A stretch of DNA of 64,000 nucleotides from Kingdonia uniflora (lineage: Eukaryota > Streptophyta > Magnoliopsida > Ranunculales > Circaeasteraceae), in the NCBI GenBank assembly GCA_014058105.1, contig JACGCM010001752.1, positions 682,001 through 746,000 on the forward strand, given 5' to 3'. Position 1 is the first letter of the stretch. The number at the start of each line of letters is the position of its first letter. The translations under genes and the position numbers were made by a program. Below are positions 34,741 to 45,179 of this stretch, piece by piece. The notes beneath the pieces were generated by a model, which was given only the letters and a program-made list of their open reading frames with translations, was not told the origin of the DNA and did not search any database.

Positions 34741-34983
34741 TGAACAAAGTTTGTACTGTGTTTGGTTAACATGAAATAAATAAATTTTCTTTGTGTCAGA
34801 TTTTGTTATCGATGTGTATGATGAAAAATGTTCTCGAATATGTTGTGATATGTTGAATGAATAAATTTTTATTGATATTAAATTGCGATCATGGGTAGGT
34901 AAAGTTTATCATATCTCAATGCTTAGGTAGTTGTTTTGTCGAATAAGATTTGAATTTAAACTATTGTTACAACTGTCTTGAGA

Positions 34984-35490
34984 ATATAAGAGAGGATTAA
35001 ATATGGAAGGATGTGTGCAGGTTTAGGGCAAAAAATGGCGAGGTGCTCTCCTGTAGGTGATGTTTTGAGGTACAAGGAATTGGATGTACAATCTCTATTT
35101 AATAGCATAAGAGTTACTTTGCCGAGAATGGACATATCAGAGGAGTTAAAATGAGATATGGAAGGGTTGGAGCAGCAGTGCAAGAACTTGTTGGCATTTA
35201 GGAAGCAAAGGATTAAAGACTTCAAGAAGAGGCGATCAAGGCGTTATGCTCAAGTACTCGAGCAGTCACAAAAGGGTGTGATAAACAGTCACGTGAGGCC
35301 TATAAATAACCTCGTGGTTGGTGACTGTTCACACACCACTGATTCTGGAAAAAAAAATGTAAGTATGAATTCTTTGTATTCGTCTCTTGCGTCTTTGTCA
35401 ACAATTGGGAATGAGGAGATTAGTATGTTGATTGAGAGGGTAAAACTTACAAAGCAAAGGAATACAGAAACAACGCGACTTCAAGGTTAG
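34984..35490 (+). pseudogene. E4 antisense small ORF C
   Basis: A TATAAGAG-type box at 34985 lies about 45 bases before the ATG at 35035. The ORF shows MARCSPVGDVLRYKELDVQS, then an in-frame TGA at 35152-35154, then EGLEQQCKNLLAFRKQRIKD and a basic FKKRRSRRYAQ, ending at 35490. E3 carries the same ORF on its antisense strand at 60493-60726 (MARCSHIGDVLRYKELEVQS), so both members of the family keep it. The basic patch suggests nucleic acid binding or nuclear entry, which is inference only. No known domain was recognised. Confidence 0.55.
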
Positions 35491-36289
35491 TGGTTGTCTT
35501 TAAAAAATTTCTTGTTGTTGAACATGTGTTAAATATTAGTGATTCTATAAAACCCTTTGTAGATATAACATGGTGGAGATAGTGTTGGAAGGAATGGTAG
35601 TTTGAATGTGTGTATTGGAAGTAATTAGGAAGATGTAGTGTTAAGTCTTTTGTCAAATTGTCTATGATATTGACTGAATGTTTTTTTTTTTTTTTTTGAA
35701 AGGCAAGCCAGTTTTATATAGGGATCCATATTGACTGAATGTTTATGTAATGGATGGTGTAATGGTATCAAAAGGGATTATGGAATGTGTTGGAGAGAGG
35801 GGTTGGAGTTAAAGAATGATGATGAGGGAAGAGACTAAGGTTTTTCTGTCGCTTTGAGTACGGTATGACTCGGGGTTTATTTGTCGTGATTTGTGATATT
35901 GGATGAGGTTTGGCAGTTGGAGCGCCAAATTTTCTGCAAAATGACTAGATTTTACGTCGGAGAGAGCATAAATTTAAATTATTTGAACTTGGCTTGAAAT
36001 GGCGGGATATCCTGGTACTGTTGAAATGTCATCGAAAAGGTTGTGGGTTCTGTACTTTGAGTAATAAATGTGAGGGACATATAGATAGTTTTCGATGTAT
36101 GGACTTAGGGAAAATGTAAAATAAATTTGGTATTGATAAGTGAATGTAGTAACTGTGGAATTAGATATTAATAAAAAGAATGATGCGTTGAAGATGAAAC
36201 TCGACAATAATATAGATATTAGCATATGTATATAATGTATTAGATATGATAGTATACTAACTTAAAAAAGGGAATCTGATTTTCAAGTT
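35491..36289 (+). other. E4 spacer between antisense ORFs
   Basis: No coding region is recognised. A poly-T run lies near 35682-35697. Confidence 0.5.
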
Positions 36290-38260
36290 TATATAAACGG
36301 CTGAACCTATCCAAAATGATGATAAAGAAGGAATCTTTGTCAACCTCGTAGATGTTGAACTACTTTAAATTAATGTAACAACATGTTTTCAAAAGTTAGG
36401 GGGAGGTATAGGGTTGGCTCAAGTAGCGCGGATGTGGTGAGTGTTGACCAATTTAAAGTTACACCTAGGGTGGTAGAAGTATCTCACGAGGAGGAGACTG
36501 AGACAGACGTGGATCATGAGCCGCAAGTAAGTAATCGAGAAAGTGGTGATGGTGGAGAGGAAGATGTCGAAGGGGTGTGTTATGATGTGGCCCCTAAAAT
36601 AGGTGAAATTTTGAGCTTTAAAGCTAAATATGGTATTCCTAAGGATATTAGGTTAGAGGAATACCATTATGAGATGACAGATCAAGACGTACTATTGGAT
36701 GGGATTCTGGTCAATCGAGAACAGATTCGAAAGGGATTAAAGCAGCCTCTTCAAGCTAACCAGAAGAGGTTTTTGAACTTTTTTGATATGGCTCCTAGCC
36801 AGTTCAATTCCAATATCTATGATCTTTTCTGATAAATGGTCAATTGAAAGAGAGGGGGGGAAGAGCTTATTATTGTGAATGATTTATGTGTGTATTATAT
36901 ACTAAAAAAAACCCATAAAAGCTAGAGTACAGGTACTTGGTGAGGTTCCTGAAGAGACCACTCCTTTATGAAATGGTTTCGACAGGGGGAAGTATTTTTA
37001 TGAATGTCTCCTTGTGTCTGGGAACTATGAGTTCTATAAGAAAAATTCGGGGGAGCCTCTGAAAAGAAATACTTTCCACTTAGGTGTATGTTTAGGTAAT
37101 TTGTATGTCAAAGTTTTCTCTTGTTGGAATTTATGAAATGGTTGTCTAATTTGTTGTTTGTCGTCGTCCAGCTTTGAAGGAGATAAATAAGACTTCTACT
37201 ATTGTAGAAAAATTGTACAACATCAGGAAGGGTTACTTTGGTCAGATCGATAATTTAGTTGTCGACCAAGAGAAAGTGGACGGTCTCATTCAAGAAGTCG
37301 GGTAAAAAAGAACTCGAGTTAGGGGAGTTGAAATTCTGGTGATCAACAGAAAAATATCGGCCAGAAATAAGAAAGTTGCAAATTCGAGTTTGCCCTTTGT
37401 GAATCCTTCATTGAGTGGTTACAACACGGATTCTGTGAATGTAAAGAAGGAAGCTCTTCTGATTGAGACCTATGAGAAGAGTAAGAAGAGGAGTGCTGGA
37501 AGCCAACCTACTCCTCCAGCTCTTGTATTGAAGAGGTCATCTCGACCATCTCCTACGAAGGTGAGAGAGAAGGTGGATGCTCCGACATCTGGGCTTGCTA
37601 TTAGTTGACCCCCCAAGTCGGCCACTTACTTGTTTCCGAAGAAGAAGGCTTCCTCTATCCTGACGATGAAGCAGCTTGTCGAGGACTCAAATACTGAGAT
37701 CCAACAGACCATGGAGGCATATGCCACCGGGATGACTTCTTTAGAGGAGGATTTCGATAACTGTTTGGTAGAGGAAGAAAGTCTATCATCCTTCCTTATC
37801 AAGGGCCACTGGAATATGAACAAGGTTAGAAATCTCTCTGCTTTGCTCTGATTAAAGAATTTGGTTCCTCATCCAAAAACTCATATTATGACTGTAATGC
37901 AGATCAAGAAGCTGTTGATTGAGGCCAAACCCCGTATTCTCAGTGTTTGTACTCTGGCAAACCAGCTTCTCACTTATAAGAATATCGAGAAGGAGCTGGT
38001 AAAGGAAAAAGAGGATCTGATCCAAGAGAAGGAAAGACTGGAGGCAAAGGTCGAGAAGCTGAAGAGAGTCAATCTCAACGAGGTGGAGTATGCCAAAGTT
38101 TTTGATGATGTAAGGGCAGAAAGTGACCGAGTCAATCTCGACTCTCTTAAGCGGATGAAGGCTAATTTTTCTCTGCAGTTCAATGGAATTAAAGGAGATA
38201 AAAATAATTTTATAAAGGTTTGGCTGTTGCTAGGAATCTGTTCTTTCTGGATTCGGATGT
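36290..38260 (+). pseudogene. E4 long antisense gene (Transposase_28-like domain, coiled coil)
   Basis: TATATAAA at 36290-36297 lies 86 bases before the ATG at 36383. Exon 1 (to about 36832) has an acidic region (SHEEETETDVDHEP, GDGGEEDVEG) and then LKQPLQANQKRFLNFFDMAP with SQFNSNIYDLF. This matches the block of plant 'putative gypsy type transposon' proteins in which a helix precedes A-P-x-Q-hydrophobic. Later exons follow: a piece to about 37085, a CAG|CTTTGAAGG acceptor near 37170, then 37339-37608, 37630-37851 and 37861-38260. The last has coiled-coil sequence (EKELVKEKEDLIQEKERLEA). E5 interrupts it at GATGT; a short acidic end resumes at 51584. A few stops and frameshifts show decay. 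Confidence 0.65.
38256..38260. repeat. E5 target-site duplication (left)
   Basis: GATGT matches 51584-51588 across E5. Confidence 0.9.
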
Positions 38261-38992
38261 TGTAGGGGCCTTACTTCTTTCGGAGGGGAAGTCAGCTCTT
38301 ACAATACGAGATTAATCCTCAATCAAAGGAATGTAAGTAAATGATCTAAAGTATGAACAATCTATAGACAAAATACTTGCGTAGATGCCCAAATGTGACA
38401 CTCTGCGACCTCTGATGAGGATTTTTAAGTACATTTTTATTACTGATGAGTAATCGAAGGTTCGAGTACTGGGTTTTACAGGGTGGTCGAAGGTAAACAG
38501 CAAATGGGCTGGGAAGGATTTTTATAACTCTTCCTAGGCTCCCCATCTCCCCTATTTATAGAACATAGATGGGCTGAGTCACCAAGGTTAAATCAGATTA
38601 CAAGGGTACTGTCTGGATATCCTGGCGGGGGTATGGGCGCCGGACATGTCTGTACTATCAGTGTAACAGTTGTTGGAGAGGTCTCTGTACTTTGGTACTG
38701 TGGCGGTGGTTTGGTCTGTTACTATAGTTGCAAGGACCAATTACTGCACGGCCTTATTTGATGAGCTGGATGCCTGTCCCATCATATTTTGACCATGTAC
38801 AGATAAGGTTGAAGGGTTTCTGCTGTGATGTATATAATCCGTCCTCGAGGCTTATTCGGAGTCGAAGCTTCATCTTCGGGTGATCTTTGGGAGGCTTGTT
38901 TATGGATTGAATGGCTTCGATATATTCGGGTAGGCTGCGAAGTAGCCTTCGAGTGTCTGAGTGGGGTCAAAGGCTGCGAGTAGGCTACTACA
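38261..38992 (-). repeat. E5 3' LTR
   Basis: 732 bases, TGTAGGGGCC...CTACTACA on plus, with TATTTATA at 38553-38560. It has 22 bases near 38931-38953 that the partner lacks. Confidence 0.95.
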
Positions 38993-39013
38993 TTTGCCCC
39001 TTCTCTGCGAGGG
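38993..39013 (-). other. E5 polypurine tract
   Basis: GCAGAGAAGGGGCAAA in the element's sense lies directly before the 3' LTR. Confidence 0.65.
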
Positions 39014-39138
39014 TCTCGAAGCCATGTGCAGTGGCGTTCGCTGAGAAAACAGTTTTGCCTTTGAATTTGAGTAGTTTGACTGTTTGTTTTCGAGTAAGTA
39101 ATAAAAGAGGGTAATTAAGAGGTAATAAATGAAATAAG

Positions 39139-39704
39139 GCTATAAGTATGAGTTACTGAATAGGGATATTGTGCAACCTTCTTCCTTTTCATTCTTCTCT
39201 CTTTCCTCTGCAAATTTTGCAATCTCTATGGATACCACGCCCAATACGCGATATCAAAAAAGGATGGGGTTCGCTCAAGACCGTCTCGTAGGGCGAAAGA
39301 CTGGTGAACTGGAAATAAAGTTCTTCGGACATCATAATCTGAACTGGAACATGCCTGAGCTGGTCGAGGTAGAGGCTGGAGAGCTCATCAATGGGGAGCC
39401 TTATGCCTATCTTTGGGACCGACTGAAGTACGACTTTACTATTGTGGAGAAGCGTTATTGGCTGAATGTCTTTTTTTATAAGGAAGAGGAGACGGAGGAG
39501 CAAAGTACGGTGAGTGAAGCTGGGCCATCTAGAAGTAGGGCTACTATTTATGGTGGTGATGATTGGTCTATCGGTATTCTGAGGTTTTATGTAGAGGTTT
39601 TTGTTTGGGTTGATTGTATGAATGAATTTGGGTATGAAGTTTTTTTGTTTTTGTTATTGTTTATGGTGGAATGGAATGAGAATATTATTTTGCTGCATAT
39701 TTGA
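39139..39704 (+). pseudogene. E5 antisense small ORF A'
   Basis: TATAAGTA at 39139-39146 and a CT-rich leader (TTCTTCTCTCTTTCC) precede the ATG at 39228 by about 80 bases. The product starts MDTTPNTRYQKRMGF, has ELINGEPYAYLWDRLKYDFT and an acidic YKEEETEEQS stretch, and then an open tail to 39704 that may be past the real end or in an intron. It shares the E-P-x-x-G-x-P-x-A-Y-x-W block with the neighbour at 40175, so it is one of a tandem pair, as in E4. No known domain was recognised. Confidence 0.5.
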
Positions 39705-39870
39705 GTTTTTTGTAACTGCTAGGCATTGGAAACGAATAGGCTCGTAGTAACGATAGCCAAACTTCTCTCATCGAATGCTAACGGGTAATACTAATTAATG
39801 CTGCGAAATGTGTTCTCAAAGTATAATGATCTGGTCGAATGTAATTAACTGGTAGGCATTGAGAATGGTC

Positions 39871-39943
39871 AATGGTTCGATGAAAAAGGTTCGTTGAAAA
39901 TGGTTCGATGAAAAAGGTTCGTTGAAAATGGTTCGATGAAAAT
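39871..39943. repeat. 28-bp tandem repeat
   Basis: Two exact units of AATGGTTCGATGAAAAAGGT plus TCGTTGAA (39871-39898, 39899-39926) and a partial third. They lie between the two small antisense ORFs of E5. Confidence 0.9.
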
Positions 39944-40092
39944 CCTCGTAAATGGTATGTTCATGCGTATGTGGCGGAAACTATTACGTCTGGGAAGTTG
40001 AAGAGGTTGGGCTATTGAGTTTTCGAGGTGGGGAATTGAAGATCACAATTAATACGGCTAGGGAAGAGGAAAAGTTGAAATTGGATTTTGGG

Positions 40093-40588
40093 TATAAAAT
40101 GGGACTGTTGTAGAGGAGATTTCTCACCATTCTGCACTCTTTCTTCATCTTACTTCTTATTTGCCCAGATCAGGATGGCTACAAATGTACCCGCTCAGAA
40201 GAACCAGGCGGCGGTGAGGATCAGGCAAATACAAGAGAAGACCGTGGAGCTGCAACGGAGGTTCGGTATTGAAGAGGACATTGATACAGAGATGCTGAAT
40301 CTTTTTAAGGTAGAACCCATTCTTGGCATGCCCTTTGCATACTGGTGGGGAATATTGTAGATGATAGGGATGTTACGCGGCCATCGGTTGTCTCTTCTTG
40401 AGAGATTTACGGAGGATATGGTGAACGAGGAGGATGATGGTGCTATGCCCATGGTTGAAGAGGAGCATCCCGCTGATAATTAGGGTCCTCTGCCTGTTGG
40501 GTGTTTTTGTTGTTGCTTTCTTCTATTCTTCTTCCTCGCTCTTTTTCTTTTTACGAGGCTTGTAATATGTTTTGTCTTTCTGAATAAA
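40093..40588 (+). pseudogene. E5 antisense small ORF B' with TATA box and poly(A) signal
   Basis: TATAAAA at 40093-40099, a CT-rich leader, and an ATG at 40175. The frame encodes MATNVPAQKNQAAVRIRQIQ, VELQRRFGIEEDIDTEMLNL and PILGMPFAYWWGIL. After one in-frame TAG near 40360 it continues HRLSLLERFTEDMVNEEDDG to a TAG at 40481-40483. AATAAA at 40583-40588 follows by 100 bases. Apart from the single stop this is a complete antisense mini-gene of about 100 codons. The acidic C-terminus and the position between LTR and long antisense gene match the E4 arrangement. The function is unknown. Confidence 0.55.
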
Positions 40589-41431
40589 ATTGGTGTTTGG
40601 AAGTACTATTGTAGTAGTATTCTTGCTCTTCATATGTAATAATTTGAATTGTCAAACTGAAAGTAATTGTATAATCTAAATTCTTGAAGTAGTATCGTGA
40701 GCTGTCAAATTAATAATATAATTGTCAAAGTATAGTATTTGGATTGTCGAAGAAAAATCTTGAATTGCAGAAGCAAAAGGTTGTAGCCTGTCGAAGTGAG
40801 AGTATTATTTGTCAAAGTTGAAAATATTGATTTGTTGGTGCAAAAGGCTGGGTCTGTAAGCATAAATGTTTGAACTGTATGATTGTAATATGTCGAAGGG
40901 TGAATGCGATCTGTCAAAGGAGAAAAGGGTGATCTACCGAGATAATAGAGGCATGATGTTTTGAATTGACAAATATGCTCTAGATCGAATGTCGATATAT
41001 TAGAGATCTGAATTTTAGGCTATCTATTGATGAGTCTTCGAGACGCGGAGTGGTTGATTACTCAAATTTGAGGAGTGTACCGAAGGCTTTGCTTGATTTT
41101 ACTGGTCGTACTAACAGCCTAGACGGCCGGTCTGTCAAAATGGTACGTGCACCTAGGGCTGTGTGTCATAAAGGCTATCATGATTTTTGTTCGTATTATG
41201 GAAAAAGTTGTGACTTAACCGTTTAGATTTGACTATTTTTCTTTGAGCGAGGGTAAAATGGTTTGGGAAGCTTTAGTTTTTGTAGGTAAGTTGAAGTGTG
41301 TGTGCCGCTTGCACGTGAAGGATATCAGGGGTAAGTCGGTCAAAATACATTGTAGCCGAAAAGCCAAGGTAGTGGGGTTGTGGTAATGATAATGGTGAGA
41401 AAATCGAGGCGGTTTTGGTTTTTCGAGAGAG
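40589..41431 (+). other. E5 spacer between antisense genes
   Basis: AT-rich non-coding DNA with repeated short TGTCAAAG/TGTCGAAG words around 40640-40920. No gene is seen. Confidence 0.5.
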
Positions 41432-44068
41432 TATATAAGTGTAAGAGGAGTAATTACTATACTGTTTACTGAGAAAAAAATCAAAAAGAGTGAGGAGAAG
41501 AGGACGTACGCATTGGTGCGTTGAGAGAAGTTGTTGAAGTTGTCTCATTGATCTTTCTATTCCGAGTATAGTGGTTCTAACACAGGTATGTGATTTGAAC
41601 TCTGCCAATTTTTGTTTTGATTTTTCTTCTGTGTCTGAAAGTAAAATGTCTACATTTTTGGGTTTGGGGATTATCTTTGAGGATAAGAGAATTCGTTTCT
41701 CTAGGTTTTGACCCATTCTGGGATTTTGGGGGGTTTTGAAGGAAGCGCTAGGTTTAGGATCGAGGTGTCGAATGTGTGTAAATCTGTTGAAGTGGGTAGA
41801 TGGGCTATGAGTTATTGACACATAATTATCAAATATATCGATCTAATTGCGTGCCTCGTCTTCTGTAGGGTGAGATGCATACCCATCAAGCTTCGAGACA
41901 ATGGCTGATAGACGAAGAGATCGAAGCATTCAAAGGTAGTATTTATGGTGGTGCCCCAATGGATGAGGGAAGTGACTTAGAGGTGTTAGATGTTATAACC
42001 GAAGCGCCTTTGTCTATGGTATTGCCCGCTGGTGAGCTGCCAATTACGAGACGTCGTAAGACGGTAGTGACTGAGGATAGTGAAGAGGAGGAGATAGTAT
42101 AGGGGGAGAGAGACGAGGGTAATGTGGGGCCTTATGGTGGTTGAAAGGAAGAACGGGGGCAGAGTGATGCAAGTGGGGATTTGACTGAGTTGGATAGGGT
42201 CGAAGGTACCATTTCGGCTAGATATAGAGTTAGATTAGATCGTTTTGCTGCCAAGCTGGAGCTATCAAAAGTTAGGGTATTCTTGAGTATGGTGGGAGCA
42301 GGGTTAACTTTCAAATCGGACCCTGAGGAAGGGATAATGGCTTATAGTGGTCATATTCGATTAGGAATGGAACTTCCTCTTCGCAGACTGGTGAAAGAAG
42401 TTTTGAATTTTTAGGAGGTTGCTCCGGTGCAAATGAATAGAAATTTTTATGAGATGATGAGGGCTATAGAGGGGATGAATGCAAAGTTGAACAGTGAGGG
42501 GAGGGGTTTGATTAAGTAGTTTGATATTATTACCTTCTACTCAAAGAAGGCGAGCCAGAACCCAGGTACCTGCGACATCCAATATCACCCAGAGAAGCCC
42601 TGGTTCTTTGATCCGTATTCGACGGGTCGAGGGTGGAATAAATATTTATTGATAGTACGGGGAAACTACATGAATGTTGTGGGGGAAGACCTTTATAAGT
42701 TGCATAATAGGGTGTATAATCAGAGTAAGCTTGTTGTTGATGGATTGTTGTTGATGTATGTCTTGAATAGGTGGTAATTATATTTTTGTTTGTTCAGCAG
42801 GTCTGAAGAATCTGTCGTGGAACAATCCGAGGAACTATATTTATACTTTGCTCGAAGCTAGTAAGGATTGGGTCAATTCTATTTTTGACAATCTTGGTAT
42901 CATGAGGAAAAGAAGGAAGAAGGCGAATTCCCTGCTTCGAAGCGTACCCGTTACGCCGAAGCCAACGAGGAGAAGGAGAAACAAAGTTAATTCGAAGGGT
43001 CTAGAAGAAATGGGAGGGGAAGAGTTGCCAAATTTTTTTCAGTATGTTCCGAAAATGCAGAGGGGGTCGAAGTAAGCAGGGCCAGTGCCTGAAGTGGCTG
43101 GCGATGTTTTGAGGTTGTGGTCAAGGCTGGTGCCAACACAGATTAAGAAGGGGAAGGGTCAGGTGGTTCCCAAAGCTCTAAAGGTGTAGCAATCGAAGGT
43201 TAGTCAGCACAAACGGTGTAGGGTACTGGGGGAAGATGATGCAGCTGATGAGGATGAAGAGATGACAGAGGCTGGATGACAGGAGCAAGCGGTGGCCGAA
43301 CACGCTTCGATAGTTAAGCTCTACGAGGATCACCCAGACGAGGCTTCAAAGAAAATCAAGAGGAGTATGTTTTAGGAAACTATCTATGAACTTCTTCTAT
43401 GAGGGTCTGAGATTTCTTTTAAGTTCTTCAAGTTTTGAGGGGTACAGATTACTTGAATATTCTAGCAGATGCATGCGTGGGTGCAATCGTATAACAAGGT
43501 AATGAAATCAGTAAAAGGGAAGTTGCGACAAGCAGTGTAGAGTCTGGATCTTTCTCGGGGGACTAAGGCATCATTGTTGTCTGAAGTCAAGAAGTTGAAG
43601 CGAGATCTGGCAGCAATTACAGACTCGTTTGATGAGAGGCTCGAGCTTCAGCGGTTAAGGCAGAAGCGGGAGTGGTCGGCAAAGCTTGCGGCGAAAGAGA
43701 GGGAGAAGGCAGAATAAAATGTGACTTACCAGCGGCAGTTTAATGATGAATATAAGGTGACTGTCAGGTTGAAAATATTTTTTGATGATAAGGGATATAA
43801 CCCTGATACTCTGGAACCTTTCCCTGTTTCCCCAGAACTGGTTGCTGGAGATGATTTGCAGATACAGGAAGGAGATGCAAATGTTATTGATGGGGCAGAT
43901 GGAGGTACTGGGGGTGGTGTGGAGGCTCCTGTAATTGAAGCAATCGGTACTGGAACTATGGATGATGTGGTTGTCGATGGTGTGATGTCAAAGCCTTCGA
44001 CTGAAGGTGCTGAGGGTGTTGGCACTGGGGGATTTGAGGAGGAAGAAGGTGTAACCGTGCCTATATGA
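41432..44068 (+). pseudogene. E5 long antisense gene (spliced, Transposase_28-like)
   Basis: The clearest antisense gene. TATATAAG at 41432-41439; a leader exon; an intron 41586-41868 with CACAG|GTATGTG donor and CTTCTGTAG|GG acceptor; ATG at 41875. The first coding exon is acidic (VTEDSEEEEIV) and then has HIRLGMELPLRRLVKEVLNF followed by VAPVQMNRNFYEM. This is the same A-P-x-Q-hydrophobic block seen in E2 and E4, and it is typical of plant 'putative gypsy type transposon' proteins. Further exons follow a CAG acceptor near 42800 (LKNLSWNNPRNYIYT), a basic region (RKRRKKAN, KPTRRRRNK), a helical region near 43560-43710 (SEVKKLKRDLAAIT, KREWSAKLAAKERE) and an acidic Gly-rich tail to TGA at 44068. 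Only a few in-frame stops (e.g. about 42100, 42414, 42519, 43073) mar it. Confidence 0.7.
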
Positions 44069-44583
44069 GGTATTTGGCATTGGGGTTCCATACTTTCCTT
44101 TTTTGATTTGCTATTGAGTTGTAATATTTTTGAACCATGTTTATTTTTTGCGTTGGTCTTTGAACTTGGTACGTCTTTGAGCTGTTGTATTATACTGATG
44201 GTGGTTAGCTGTAGAACTTCTGAAGTTGATTCTGAACTACTTTTGAATTGATGCCTAATTTTCTGACTGACTTTGTTGTCTTGTTCGGGATTATTGAAAT
44301 ATCGATGCGTATTCTATTGACTTGGCTTGTGTTTGAACTTTTGATGACTGAACTTGAGTTGTAATGCAACTGTCTCTCTGATGTATGATACTTTGAATCT
44401 TATGTGCACTTAGTAGTATTGTAGATATACTTGAATAATGGTATCTGCATGTACTATTTCTATCGAATGTCTGTAGAGTGATCGGACCCCGAAGAGCTTC
44501 GAGGATGTTGTGATATCTCTTTTGAAATCGAAGGATTTGATGAATATTGAAGGCCGAAGCCACAGTGATGTATAATGTGTTCT
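44069..44583 (-). other. E5 spacer
   Basis: Non-coding spacer between the antisense gene and the tandem repeat, rich in TTGAACTT/TTGAATTG words. Confidence 0.5.
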
Positions 44584-45130
44584 CCCCCAATACATTCCCG
44601 AGGGTCTGGCCTTTCAACCATTCGTGCCCTTCGAGTTTGCTCGAATGTCGGAAACTTGGAAATTACATGGTTGCCCCCAAGTATCAGTCGGGGTGAGGGT
44701 GGACATGATACCCAAGATAAACCATAGAATCGACTGGAATTCGACGGTTTCAGAGCCTGATCGAAGCATAACTGTTCGCCCCCAATACATTCTCGAGGGT
44801 CCGGTCTTTCGACCATCCTTGCCCCTCGAGTTTGCTCGAACTTGGGAGCTTGAAAATTTCACGGTCGCCCCCAAGTATCAGTCGAGTCGAAGGGTTGACA
44901 TGATACTTGGAAAGAACTAGGAAATCAACTGGACTTTGATAGTTTTAGAGCCTGATCGAAGCATAACTGCTAGCCCCCAATGCATTTTCGAGTATCTGGT
45001 CTTTCGACCATCCTTGCCCCTCGAGTTTGCTCGAAGTTGGGAGTTTGAAAAGCCTCAAGGTCACTCCTAAGTATCAGTCGGGTCGAAGGGTTGACATGAT
45101 ACATAAGTAAAACCAAGAAATTCACTGAAA
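44584..45130. repeat. 195-bp tandem repeat, nearly three copies
   Basis: Units begin CCCCCAATACATT or CCCCCAATGCATT at 44584, 44779 and 44974, exactly 195 bases apart. Each contains CTTTCGACCATCC-like, GCCCCTCGAGTTTGCTCGA-like and CCAAGTATCAGTCG-like blocks. The third copy fades after about 45120. Open frames across it are by-products. It sits between the antisense gene and the end of pol in E5. Confidence 0.92.
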
Positions 45131-45179
45131 AGAGGAGATGAAGTATGGGTTGAAAAGTTATTTATTGATAATTTTGTGT

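Noticed and set aside
41233..41821. Two long minus-strand ORFs in E5
   Set aside because: They lie opposite the promoter, leader exon and leader intron of the antisense gene and show only low-complexity Ser/Thr/His-rich sequence.
44291..44920. Several overlapping ORFs on both strands
   Set aside because: They fall in the spacer and the 195-bp tandem repeat and repeat the same words; nothing suggests a protein.
44584..45130. CRISPR-like array
   Set aside because: Units of 195 bases with no spacer structure, in plant DNA inside a retrotransposon; this is a tandem repeat.
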